Part shown: piece after piece, positions 24,781 to 33,069 of the stretch
Position numbering within the stretch: position 1 is the stretch's first letter
Layout: each line of letters starts with the position of its first letter
NCBI RefSeq assembly: GCF_002095435.2
Contig: NZ_MJEJ02000049.1
Span: 204,314-268,313, forward strand
Direction: 5' to 3'
Source: Williamsia sp. 1138
GTDB taxonomy: Bacteria > Actinomycetota > Actinomycetes > Mycobacteriales > Mycobacteriaceae
DNA length: 64,000 nucleotides
The notes under the pieces: generated by a model
The model's database searches: none
What the model was told of the DNA's origin: nothing
Seen by the model: the letters and a program-made list of their open reading frames with translations, nothing else
Made by a program: the position numbers and the translations under genes

Positions 24781-26142
24781 TCACATGGGCAGTCTGATCT
24801 CGAATCGTGCCCCACCGAGGGCACTGTCGACCACCCGCACCGAACCCTCATGCGCCGCAGCAATTTCGGCGACGATCGCAAGCCCTAGACCCGCGCCACC
24901 GGCATCGCGCGCACGTGATTCATCCAGGCGCACAAAGCGTTCGAAGATGCGCTCACGGTCACCCTCCGGCACACCGGCGCCGTCGTCCTCCACGGCAACC
25001 AGGGCGACCGGTTCGCGGCCATCCACCACCTGCGTCGAGATCGCGACTTTCTCGCTTGCGTGTCGCACGGCATTGTCGACCAGGTTGCGTATGGCACGTC
25101 CGAGCATCGCCTCGTCGCCTCGGACCCGAGCAGCTGTGATCTTCGACCCGTCGACGACCAACTCAGCTGCATCGGCGCGAACACGGCTGACCTCGCGGAG
25201 TGCCGCGTCGTCGAGATCAGCGTCGCGCACAGTCAGGTGCAGAGTCGCCTCGTCGGCGCGGGCAAGCAGCAGCAAGCTGTCGACCAAGCCACCCATTCGC
25301 TCGGACTCGGCCTTCACTGTCGCGGCGAACTCGTCCGGCGAGATCTGGCCGGGATACGACAGTGCGACCTCCGCGTTCTGACGCAACGAGCTGATGGGCG
25401 AACGCAATTCGTGCGATGCGTCCGAGACGAAACGGCGCTGGCGCACCTGCGACGTCTCCAGCCTGCCGAGCATGCCGTTGAGGGTCGATGCCAGCCGGTC
25501 TACCTCATCGCCCGAGCCCGGGACTTCGACGCGCCGACTCAGATCAGCGGCGGTGACCTGTTCGGCTTCACGACGCAAACGCTCGACCGGCCGCAACGCA
25601 CGGCCGACCACGATCCAGCACGTCAGACCAACGAGGAGGACAACGACCGGCACCGCGAAGAAGAGCAGCGTGCGGGTGGCGTCTACGGCATCGGCGCGGG
25701 TCTCGTCGTCGACGCCCGCCACCAACACTGTTCCGTCATCGCGTTCTGTCGTCACGATGACCAGCCGGTCACCCTCGTCACCATCGGACTCGACGACCGT
25801 CACGGCAGTGGGGTCATCGAGGTTTGTGGTCACGAGCGGCGCAGCCCCCTCGAGTTCATCGGTCGCGCCGACGACTCGGCCAGCTGAGATCAACTGCGCG
25901 TATCCGTCCATGTCGGCCAATGCGGCAGCGGCCTGCGTCGGCCCGCCCGCTTGGTCGACGATCGTCTCGTAGCGAGAAGCCTCACTGTCAGCGGCTGATT
26001 CGGCGGAGTCCCGTAGCGAGGCAGAGAGGATCATGACGAACGCAATTCCCCCGACGACGAGTACAACCGCCACGACTGCGGTGGCGATGAGGGTGATGCG
26101 AGCGCGCACCGACTTCAGGCGCCGCCGGCTCTTGTCAGGCAT
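24781..26142 (-). CDS. Two-component sensor histidine kinase
   Basis: 453 residues. TM1 about 18-41, an extracytoplasmic sensor region of roughly 130 residues with acidic character, and TM2 about 170-192. A HAMP domain (RALRPVERLRREAEQVTAADLS) follows. The kinase core has the H box SDASHELRSPISSL, N box RNLVDNAVRHA, G1 VEDDGAGVPEGD and G2 GGAGLGLAIV. The ATG at 26142 overlaps the stop of the response regulator by eight bases, so they are coupled. Residue pattern and gene order are those of MprB/BaeS-like kinases. The signal is unknown; the PepSY gene downstream hints at a cell-envelope cue. Confidence 0.93.
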   Translation of the reverse strand: MPDKSRRRLKSVRARITLIATAVVAVVLVVGGIAFVMILSASLRDSAESAADSEASRYETIVDQAGGPTQAAAALADMDGYAQLISAGRVVGATDELEGAAPLVTTNLDDPTAVTVVESDGDEGDRLVIVTTERDDGTVLVAGVDDETRADAVDATRTLLFFAVPVVVLLVGLTCWIVVGRALRPVERLRREAEQVTAADLSRRVEVPGSGDEVDRLASTLNGMLGRLETSQVRQRRFVSDASHELRSPISSLRQNAEVALSYPGQISPDEFAATVKAESERMGGLVDSLLLLARADEATLHLTVRDADLDDAALREVSRVRADAAELVVDGSKITAARVRGDEAMLGRAIRNLVDNAVRHASEKVAISTQVVDGREPVALVAVEDDGAGVPEGDRERIFERFVRLDESRARDAGGAGLGLAIVAEIAAAHEGSVRVVDSALGGARFEIRLPM

Positions 26143-26797
26143 CGTCGACCACCCGGTAGCCCGCACCGCGCATCGTCTCGATCGACGACCGACCGAATGG
26201 CCGATCAATCTTGTTGCGCAGATGGCGAATATAGACCTCGACGATGTTGGGGTCGCCGTCGAAGTCGAAGTCCCAGACAGCACCCAGGATCTCCGATTTC
26301 GACACCACTGCGTCTTTCTTCGACACCAGGAACTCGAGAACACTGAACTCTCGCGTGGTGAGGTCGATCGCAGTGTCACCGCGGGACACACGTTTGGCCG
26401 CCGGATCGATCATCAGATCACCCACGGTGAGCACCGTGGGTCGCTCTCCACCGCCGCGACGGATCAGGGCCCGGAGCCTCGCCAAGAGCACCGGAAACGA
26501 GAACGGTTTGGTGAGGTAGTCGTCGGCTCCGGTGTCGAGAGCCTCGACCTGGTCGAGATCACCGTCCTTTGCGGTGAGCATGATGACCGGCGTCCAGTTC
26601 TGCGCTGACCGCAGCTGCGCGCAGATCTGGTAGCCGTTCATCCCCGGAAGCATGATGTCGAGCACGATCACCGCATAGTCGTTCTCCTGGGCCAGCCACA
26701 GGCCGTCGGTGCCGTTGGTCGCGGTGTCGACCGCGAAGCCCTCGGCCTCCAAACCGGCTGCGATGGCCCGCAGCAGGCCGGCTTCGTCGTCGACCAC
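26135..26797 (-). CDS. OmpR-family response regulator
   Basis: 220 residues from the nearest standard codon, GTG at 26797. The receiver domain has VVDDEAG, phospho-Asp in LDIMLPG, Thr in MLTAKD and Lys in YLTKPF. The C-terminal winged helix has LTTREFSVLEFLV and VYIRHLRNKID. The start is odd: the codons just upstream read I-R-V-L in frame, exactly the usual MRVLVVDDE strand, and a good AAGGGG site lies six bases before the ATC at 26809. No ATG, GTG or TTG exists in frame further up before the TGA at 26900. Translation may therefore start at ATC 26809, giving 224 residues. It is coupled to the kinase gene by an eight-base overlap. Confidence 0.92.
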   Translation of the reverse strand: MVDDEAGLLRAIAAGLEAEGFAVDTATNGTDGLWLAQENDYAVIVLDIMLPGMNGYQICAQLRSAQNWTPVIMLTAKDGDLDQVEALDTGADDYLTKPFSFPVLLARLRALIRRGGGERPTVLTVGDLMIDPAAKRVSRGDTAIDLTTREFSVLEFLVSKKDAVVSKSEILGAVWDFDFDGDPNIVEVYIRHLRNKIDRPFGRSSIETMRGAGYRVVDDA

Positions 26798-26872
26798 AAG
26801 GACGCGGATACCGATCCCCTTCGAACGTCGAGTGTGTATACGGGTGTTCCAGGATAGTGTCTCGGAGCTTCG

Positions 26873-26888
26873 CTGAACCTCAGCTGAA
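26873..26888 (-). promoter_or_regulatory. OmpR-type direct repeat upstream of the response regulator gene
   Basis: On the minus strand TTCAG-CTGAGG-TTCAGCGA, two TTCAG half-sites 11 bases apart. It shares 13 of the 13 half-site and flank bases with the element before the PepSY gene. Autoregulation by the adjacent regulator is the simplest reading. Confidence 0.6.
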
Positions 26889-26899
26889 GGTCGTTCGGG

Positions 26900-27663
26900 T
26901 CAGAAGGTCGTGACCTTCCAAGTGAATCCGTCCGGGTCGGTGAACCGTCCCGCGTACCCGCCTTCGACTGCGGAGGCCGGTGCGGATATCTGACCTCCCG
27001 CCGCGGTCGCTGCAGTCAACAATCCGTCGACATCCTCACGGGACAGCTGGCGGCTCACCAACACCGACGTGCCGCCCCCGCTATCGGCATCCGACACACC
27101 CGCGTCTTTCGCCAACTCCGAGCGGCGCAGTAGACCCAGCCTCGAGGCGCCCGCGTCGAACGTGAAGTCGATGAACTTCTTGCCGTAGTCGCGATCAACC
27201 GTCATTCCCAGCGCGGTATAGAACGACTTTGATGCTTTCGGGTCGTCGACGCCCAGGATGCAGACGGTCTCGGTGGGTTTCGGGGGCACCGCGGCCGGGC
27301 CGGAGTCCTTCTTCTTGTCGGTGGCGAGCTTCCAGATCGCCCCGTCGGGTGCGCGGAAGACTGCGGTGAATCCGCCGAAGAATCCCTTTTTCGCGGGCTT
27401 GAGGACCTCCCCGCCTGCCGCGGCAGCAGCAGCGAGCAGAGACTCCACCTCGCTGGGCTGATCGACGATGTAGCTGATGACAAGCCCTGGAAGTCAGTTA
27501 CAGCACCCGATGTCACGGCGGCTTCAAGGACCAGATCACCCGCACCGTGCAGATCCAGCGACGTGTCCGGCAGCGAAAAAGTCGACGAGTAGAACGAACG
27601 TGCATCATCGATCGTGGGTACGGCAAGGGTCAGGATGTCCAGGGACAGCTTCGGGTTGGTCAT
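26900..27663 (-). pseudogene. VOC/glyoxalase-family protein, frameshifted
   Basis: Two overlapping frames together encode one two-module VOC protein of about 253 residues. The N-terminal part starts MTNPKLSLDILTLAVPTIDD at 27663 and runs to TDFQGL near 27484. The rest continues in another frame as VISYIVDQPSEVESLL to WKVTTF at 26902. One missing C on the plus strand near 27481 explains the shift. Both modules show the VOC pattern (SFYTALGMTVDRDYG and FTDPDGFTWKV). The sequence on both sides still looks coding, so the deletion is recent or is a sequence error. It lies upstream of the response regulator on the same strand. Confidence 0.75.
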
Positions 27664-27750
27664 GTAGATGACCCTATTGTTGCTGCAACTCCAAAGCTTC
27701 TTGATTCCTGATCACCCGCGGCGCACAGCGTGTTCACTGCGCCTCACATC

Positions 27751-28921
27751 TCAGCCGGTCCGGTGAATGATGACGATGAAGCCGTCACCCTCGCGGGCAC
27801 TCGGTTGATAGGACTCCCCGGCCACGCGTCCCGCATCGTGATAGGACTCCCCGGCGCCACCACCGCCACCACCACCGATCGAACCCGGGCTGTGTCCGCC
27901 GTCGCCGCCGTGCTGATAGCCGCCACCGCCACCGCCGCCGCCACCGCTGCCGACCACGGGAACGCGGGAGCCATCTGCTCCGTTGCCGCCGCGATCCCGG
28001 GGTGCGTTGGCCCCTGCGCCGCCGTCGGCGTCGCCGCGCTGGCCGCCCTGAGCACCCGCTTTGCCCGGACCGAAACCGGCAGAGCCGCCGTTGCCGCCGT
28101 TGCGAGTTCCATTGAAGTAGGTGTACTTACCGGCACCGCCCCCGCCGCCCGCTCCGCATCCAAGGTTTCCTGCGCCACCCGAGCCCCCGTTACCGCCATG
28201 CCGGTAGCCGCCGCCTCCGCCGCCACCGGCCCCGCTCAGAACCGTCCCGGACCCTCCCCCTCCGGTACCGCTTCCTGACCGGCCCCCGCCGCCGCCGAAG
28301 CCCGGATAGCACAACAGCTTCGCCCGTCGTGTGCCCTCGCTGAAAGACCCCTCGCCGTTGGAACCGCTGCCCGCCTTTTCACCGCCGGACCCACCGATGC
28401 CCCCGATACTTCGTTCGGAGCCCGGCCCGTTCCCGCGGCCACCCCCACCCCCACCGCCGCCGGCGACCACAAGTGGGCGGTCGCCGCGAAGGATCGCGCT
28501 CGACCCCACCACCGGACGCCCCACTTTGGCCGGCCAGCGCTGTACCGCCACCGCCACCTTTGGTGTAGCCGACCCGCGGATCACGACCGCCCACGTAGAG
28601 CTTGAACTGTTCTCCGTTCTGAACGGTGAATTGCGCAACGACTTGACCGCCGCCGCCGCCTTTACCGCCGTTCGGTCGGCCTCGGCTGTCCAATGGTGTC
28701 CCACCCTGTGCACCGGTGACCACCGCGACGATCGAGGTGACGCCCGCCGGCACGACGACCGTCGCCTGCTCACCCGGAGTCCCGTAGGTGCAACTCTGCC
28801 CCGGGCTCAGCACACAATCCGCGGCAGTTGGAGCGGCAGTGGCAGTACTCGGGGAGAGCAGAAATCCGCCGGCGAGGGCCAGCGCAGAGATCCCGATGAC
28901 TGCCGTACGACTTCTGGACAT
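27751..28921 (-). pseudogene. Secreted glycine-rich protein, apparently frameshifted
   Basis: A signal peptide (VIGISALALAGGFLLSPS, cleaved near AAPTAADC) and a beta-sandwich-like domain (VVVPAGVTSIVAVVTGAQGG, FTVQNGEQFKLYVGG) lie in one frame from 28921. From about 28505 the reading continues in a second frame as SSAILRGDRPLVVAGGGGG with more than 200 residues of GGxGG repeats, ending YQPSAREGDGFIVIIHRTG. Removing one C from the CCCC at 28504-28507 joins them into a protein of about 389 residues. The repeats are rich in Gly, Asn, Ser and Ala, as in bacterial glycine-rich surface proteins. Sequence error or real inactivation cannot be separated here. Confidence 0.7.
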
Positions 28922-29018
28922 GCCGCCCCTTTGAGACCTGCTGCAGCAGAGTTGGTCCGACCCGGAGCAAATCTAACCCAGAACCAGTTCCGCGCAAGTC
29001 CGTTTTCCGACCAGCTTT

Positions 29019-29918
29019 CTACCCCCGCGCGCTCAGATGCTCGGTGACCGCCGACTGGATCTCGGTCGTGTCAGGACCCAGCCACGCCGACAGGTGCGTG
29101 CCGACGTCCACGGTGATGAGTCGCGAGTTCGCGATCGATCCGGCCGCGTGAACACTCTGCTCGTACGGCACGTCCGCGTCGGTTCTGGCGTGGATCAACA
29201 GGACCGGAGCCCGCACCTCGGTCAGCGGCAGGTCCAGATCTTTGAAGTGGTGGAAATCGTTCTCGAAGCCGTCTTTTCGTGGCCCCGTCACGGTGTCGAA
29301 GAGTGCGGTCGCGAACGTCCGCTGAGTGTCGTCCGCCATGATCTCGGCGGTCAGTTGTTTCGCCTGCGCGCGGGTGAGATCGCCTTCACCCGACATCAAC
29401 GTCGAGACGGCGGTAGCCGGCGCTTTCTCGGCCAGGGTGGTGGCAAACCAGGTGCCGAGCCGTCCGAACAGCATCTTCTCTTCCCCGAGTTCGACACGTC
29501 CGCGCAGCGTTTCGGCGGGATCGAACTCGCTGCTCACGGCCGCGACCGCTACAACCGCGGTGATCCGGTCCGGATACAGTGCCGCGAGGGCATAGGTCGC
29601 GGGTCCTCCACCCGACCAGCAGACCACTGCGAACTGCTCGATGTCCAACTCCGACAGCAGTGTTGCCACCAACACCGCTTGCTGCTCCGGGGTCCGATTG
29701 TTCTCCGCGAGTGGAGTATTGAGATACCCCGGACGTGAGACCGAGACGACACGGTGCCGATCGGACAGGAACCGGGCCATCAGCGCACCCTGGTCGCATC
29801 CGCCCGGGGAGCCGTGGACGAACAGGACTGGTGACCCGGTGCCGATGTCGAGGTATTCGATGGGGCCTACGGACGTCTGCGCGACGCGACCGGCCGGAAG
29901 ATCGAAGTGAGCTGCCAT
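29019..29918 (-). CDS. Alpha/beta hydrolase
   Basis: 299 residues from MAAHFDLPAGRVAQT. Motifs are LFVHGSPGGCDQG (oxyanion HGSPG), VVCWSGGGPATYALA with the nucleophile Ser near 107 in an atypical C-W-S-G-G context, LLIHARTDADVPY (catalytic Asp) and VDVGTHLSAW (catalytic His). The nucleophile elbow WSGGG rather than GHSMG is seen in several proline-iminopeptidase-like and epoxide-hydrolase-like families. No signal peptide is present. The in-frame extension upstream to 30614 is antisense to the HEAT gene and not real. The substrate is unknown. Confidence 0.85.
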   Translation of the reverse strand: MAAHFDLPAGRVAQTSVGPIEYLDIGTGSPVLFVHGSPGGCDQGALMARFLSDRHRVVSVSRPGYLNTPLAENNRTPEQQAVLVATLLSELDIEQFAVVCWSGGGPATYALAALYPDRITAVVAVAAVSSEFDPAETLRGRVELGEEKMLFGRLGTWFATTLAEKAPATAVSTLMSGEGDLTRAQAKQLTAEIMADDTQRTFATALFDTVTGPRKDGFENDFHHFKDLDLPLTEVRAPVLLIHARTDADVPYEQSVHAAGSIANSRLITVDVGTHLSAWLGPDTTEIQSAVTEHLSARG

Positions 29919-30003
29919 CGCGTCGGTCCTCCGCAGTCTGAGGGTGATCGTGGAAATGGTAGTTCTCCCGCAATCATGTGGGGCCGAAATAGTGCGCCCC
30001 GGG

Positions 30004-30035
30004 CTTGACCTTGACACAGTGAGAAGGTCAAGACT
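30004..30035 (+). promoter_or_regulatory. MerR-type promoter/operator of the HEAT-repeat operon
   Basis: A perfect nine-bp inverted repeat, CTTGACCTT (30004-30012) and AAGGTCAAG (30024-30032), lies between a -35 TTGACC (30005-30010) and a -10-like AAGACT (30030-30035) spaced by 19 bases. The over-long spacer containing a dyad is the hallmark of MerR-regulated promoters. The second gene of the operon is a MerR protein, so autoregulation is likely. Confidence 0.75.
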
Positions 30036-30047
30036 GGCAGCAAGGAG

Positions 30048-30722
30048 GTGGTTCCCATCGGCACGCCACACAACGACCAGAACACCCGATTGCGGACTGC
30101 GCTGAGTGCACCCAACTCGTCGATCCGCCTGAGGGCAGCGCTCGCGGCGGGGACGACCCCCCACCCCAGCTTCGTCCAGGTGCTGGTCGAGCGGTGCGCA
30201 ATTGAACCGGACTTCTTCGTCCGCGACATGCTGACCTGGGCACTGACCCGGCACCCGGGGGAGCTCACCGTTCCGATACTGCTGACCGAACTCCATTCGG
30301 ACACCCCGCAGGCCCGAAGTCAGTCGCTGCACACCCTGTCGAAGATCGCGGACAAGAACTTGTGGCGGAGTATTCCGAAAAGCCTGCTGCACGACGCCGA
30401 CGACGAGGTCGCCCGCGCTGCCTGGCGCACAGCCGTTGTCCTGGTTCCACACGACGAGGAAATCGATCTCGCGGGCGAACTGATCACCGAGCTGGGACGT
30501 GGAGATCGCGACATGAAGCGCAGTCTGAGTCGCGCATTGATAGCTCTGAGCGATGCGATACCGCCCCTCTTGAACACCGCGACGTCGAGCGACGATCCCA
30601 CCATCCGCGCTCACGCGAGGGCCACCGAGCGACTTCTCGCCGATCCCGAGAGCGAGTTCACCATCACCGCCGACGACGCCAGGCGAATTGTCAATGCAGG
30701 CAATGCGATGCAGGACGAGTAG
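30048..30722 (+). CDS. HEAT-repeat protein
   Basis: 224 residues from GTG 30048, or 221 from a possible ATC start at 30057. It is made of short paired helices (SSIRLRAALAAGTTPHPSFVQVLVE begins one; also QARSQSLHTLSKIADKNLW and VARAAWRTAVVL) of HEAT/PBS-lyase type. The AAGGAGG ribosome site at 30042-30048 overlaps the GTG, too close for use, but is eight bases from ATC 30057, so ATC is a serious candidate. It is first in a two-gene operon with the MerR-HEAT gene, two bases before that gene's GTG, and behind a MerR-type promoter. A protein-protein adaptor role is inferred. Confidence 0.8.
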   Translation: MVPIGTPHNDQNTRLRTALSAPNSSIRLRAALAAGTTPHPSFVQVLVERCAIEPDFFVRDMLTWALTRHPGELTVPILLTELHSDTPQARSQSLHTLSKIADKNLWRSIPKSLLHDADDEVARAAWRTAVVLVPHDEEIDLAGELITELGRGDRDMKRSLSRALIALSDAIPPLLNTATSSDDPTIRAHARATERLLADPESEFTITADDARRIVNAGNAMQDE

Positions 30723-30724
30723 CA

Positions 30725-31762
30725 GTGCTGATCGGCGAGCTCTCGCGGCGAACGGGTGTCAGCGCCCGCATGCTGCGGCACTACGACTCCCTCGGTCTCG
30801 TGCGTCCGACGGATCGTAGCGACGGCGGATATCGCGAATATTCGAACGATGACATACTCCGAATCTTTCGAGTCGAAAGCCTTCGGTCGCTGGGGTTGTC
30901 CTTGCGCGAGGTCCAACGGGCTCTCGATGACCCGGACTTCACCCCGACCGCATTGGTCGGCGAGCTCATCGACCAGACCCGCGAAAGACTTGCGCGCGAA
31001 CAGGAGTTGCTCGAACGGCTTCAACAGGTGAACGACACCGACCCGGGCACCTGGAGCGACGTGCTCGGTCTGATCGAACTCGTGCGTGATCTGGGGTCGG
31101 ATCGCCCAGCTCGCCGCCAACAGGCAGTATTTTCTGCGACGGAGGACGGTTCTGCGCCTGCCGACGTGCTCGCAGACGCGCTCCTCGTCGAAGTCGTCCC
31201 GAACGTCGCAGGCGCACTTGGTTGGTCGCTGGCGAGGCTGGGTAACGACGCCGTTGCTGCGTTGGCGCGCGGACTCGAGTCATCGGATACCGACGTCCGG
31301 CGTCGCGCAACTATGGCCATTGCGAAAATTGACGGCCCCGAGGCAACCACGCTCCTTGAACTCGCTCTCGCCGACGACGACATCACCATTCGTAGTCAGG
31401 CGGCCATCGAATTGGGTTCGAGAGGTTTGATCCGCGCCGCACCGACCCTCATCGATGCGATCGTCGCGGGTTCGCGCGACGTAGAGGCAGCTGACGCGTT
31501 GGGCGCTCTCGCGCAGACTCAGCAGACCGCTGACGAACTGACCGGTGCGCTGCTGGAGGCTCTGGACGAGAGCAGCGAACCCCCGGTGCGTTCTCGCCTG
31601 ACCCAGGCACTGACGGAGATCCCAGGCGTGGCTGCCCATCTCGCACTCTCGCGACTCACCGAGGATGAGGACCACGCGGTCGCTTACACGGCGAGAGCGG
31701 TGCTGAGCAGCCGGAGCGCGAGGTCCACCCGGAAACACCCCGGCTCGTCAACTAAAGGTTGA
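30725..31762 (+). CDS. MerR-family regulator with HEAT-repeat sensor domain
   Basis: 345 residues from GTG 30725. Residues 1-70 are a MerR DNA-binding domain (LSRRTGVSARMLRHYDSLGL, then GYREYSNDDILRI), 75-110 a coiled-coil dimerisation helix, and about 130-340 HEAT-type helical repeats (ARLGNDAVAALARGLESSD, RRATMAIAKIDGPEATTL). Most MerR sensors have small-molecule pockets; here a HEAT solenoid replaces it, suggesting a protein or peptide ligand. It follows the HEAT gene by two bases, and a MerR-type promoter with dyad precedes the operon. Its 3' end overlaps the first clpC2 operator. The effector is unknown. Confidence 0.85.
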   Translation: MLIGELSRRTGVSARMLRHYDSLGLVRPTDRSDGGYREYSNDDILRIFRVESLRSLGLSLREVQRALDDPDFTPTALVGELIDQTRERLAREQELLERLQQVNDTDPGTWSDVLGLIELVRDLGSDRPARRQQAVFSATEDGSAPADVLADALLVEVVPNVAGALGWSLARLGNDAVAALARGLESSDTDVRRRATMAIAKIDGPEATTLLELALADDDITIRSQAAIELGSRGLIRAAPTLIDAIVAGSRDVEAADALGALAQTQQTADELTGALLEALDESSEPPVRSRLTQALTEIPGVAAHLALSRLTEDEDHAVAYTARAVLSSRSARSTRKHPGSSTKG

Positions 31763-31795
31763 CGAATCCATGCCGTCAACCTACGGTTGACGGCA
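31746..31795. promoter_or_regulatory. Tandem operator palindromes at the clpC2 promoter
   Basis: CGTCAAC-N5-GTTGACG occurs twice: 31746-31764 and 31774-31792 (the second extended to ten-bp arms TGCCGTCAAC / GTTGACGGCA, 31771-31795). They overlap a promoter TTGACG-N17-TACGGT (31759-31764, 31782-31787). The -10 to ATG distance of seven bases predicts a leaderless mRNA. The first palindrome spans the stop codon of the upstream gene. Confidence 0.75.
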
Positions 31796-32511
31796 TGACG
31801 ACCCCCACACCGATCAAGCAGGTTCGCCTCGACGACCTGATCGAAGCCATCACCACTGTGCACACCAATACGCTCGAACAGCTGTCGACCGCTGTACTCA
31901 CTGCGGACCATCTCGGCGATATCGCCGATCACCTGATCGGCCACTTCGTCGATCAAGCGCGACGTTCTGGCGCGTCCTGGACCGACATCGGAGTGAGCAT
32001 GGGCGTCACCAAGCAGGCGGCGCAAAAGCGCTTTGTAACCAAGGCCGATTCGTGGATACCGGCTCTCGACCCGAGCCAGGGATTCAACCGTTTCACGCTG
32101 CGCGCCCGGAACGTCGTTGTCGCCTCACAGGAAGAAGCGCGCTCGGCCGGGCACGCCGAGATCACGACAGGACACCTCACCCTGGGTCTCATCGGCGACC
32201 TCGACTCGATGGCCGTTCGGATCATCTCAGGACTCGGCGTAGATCTCGATGAGCTGCGTACCGCAGTGGCAGGCACGTTCCCTGCGAGGGCCACCGACAT
32301 GCCGGCACTCGTTCCTTTCGACACGGGGGCCAAGAAGGTTCTGGAACTGACTTTTCGCGAAGCCCTGCGTCTGGGCGCCGACAACGCCGGGACCGAACAC
32401 ATCCTGCTCGCCCTGCTGGAGTATGAGAACGGCGAGGGCCCCATATCCGCACTCGGGCTGACGAAGGTCGCCGCAGAGGCGCACGTGATGACGTCACCAC
32501 CGACTCGGTGA
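31795..32511 (+). CDS. clpC2: ClpC2: Clp N-domain protein with helix-turn-helix, no ATPase
   Basis: 238 residues, co-linear with mycobacterial ClpC2 (Rv2667). The N-terminal region includes a helix-turn-helix near 55-82 (SWTDIGVSMGVTKQAAQKRF). A double Clp_N repeat follows at about 97-232 (ARNVVVASQEEARSAGH, AGTEHILLALLEYENGEGP). There are no AAA+ motifs. Work on mycobacteria describes ClpC2 as a self-repressing protein that binds the same N-domain ligands as ClpC1 and protects against cyclomarin-type antibiotics. The ATG at 31795 abuts two matching palindromes, as expected for an autorepressor. The transcript is probably leaderless. Confidence 0.92.
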   Translation: MTTPTPIKQVRLDDLIEAITTVHTNTLEQLSTAVLTADHLGDIADHLIGHFVDQARRSGASWTDIGVSMGVTKQAAQKRFVTKADSWIPALDPSQGFNRFTLRARNVVVASQEEARSAGHAEITTGHLTLGLIGDLDSMAVRIISGLGVDLDELRTAVAGTFPARATDMPALVPFDTGAKKVLELTFREALRLGADNAGTEHILLALLEYENGEGPISALGLTKVAAEAHVMTSPPTR

Positions 32512-32626
32512 CTTCGACATGACATAGCAACATCTGCGGAAATTCATCGGCACTGTGTGGCGTAGGGCACAATACGGTCAACCATGACGTGACGAGCGTC
32601 ACTACCGGGTGTGCTGAGGGGACAAC

Positions 32627-32977
32627 ATGCAGGACGGGCACGTGACGATCGTGCAGCTGACGAGGTCGGGTGCGCACGATCGATGGCTCGGTGAGATCAC
32701 GGACGCAGTGAGGTCGACGCCGTCAGGATCGCACTTACACGTCGTGTTTCCGCCCGAGCACGACTTCTGGGATTTCGTGATCGCCAACCTCGGCGGTTGC
32801 TCCGGTGTCACGATGACTTCGCTCCCGAAGATTTACGACTCCGTCTCGGTGTTCAACGCAGCGGCCCTGGCCTTGGCGCCATCCGGCCGACCGTGGACGT
32901 GGTCCAAGCACGGCTCCGGAAGGCGAAGGCCGGTAACCGCTCTGCGCGCCCGCCTCGGCCGACTACAGCCGAGCTGA
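32627..32977 (+). CDS. Hypothetical protein
   Basis: 116 residues starting MQDGHVTIVQLTRSGAHDRW, with a ribosome site GAGGGG nine bases upstream. An alternating alpha/beta pattern is visible (HLHVVFPPEHDFWDFVIANLGG), and the last 30 residues are basic (TWSKHGSGRRRP). I do not recognise the family, and no motif suggests catalysis or membrane insertion. It sits between clpC2 and the Fpg-family gene on the same strand, separated from clpC2 by a 115-base gap in which I saw no hairpin. Codon usage looks like its neighbours. Confidence 0.6.
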   Translation: MQDGHVTIVQLTRSGAHDRWLGEITDAVRSTPSGSHLHVVFPPEHDFWDFVIANLGGCSGVTMTSLPKIYDSVSVFNAAALALAPSGRPWTWSKHGSGRRRPVTALRARLGRLQPS

Positions 32978-33069
32978 TCCTCCTCACTCCACCGTTCATC
33001 GCACGGCGGAGCGTTCGCCGGCCCGATTCGCCCGTGTTGCTTCGCGCCAGGACGGGGTACACCGGATGA

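Noticed and set aside
27751..28510. Repeated GGxGG-coding DNA that could be mistaken for a CRISPR-like or tandem DNA repeat array.
   Set aside because: Units are irregular in length, without constant repeats or unique spacers, and are explained by a glycine-rich protein.
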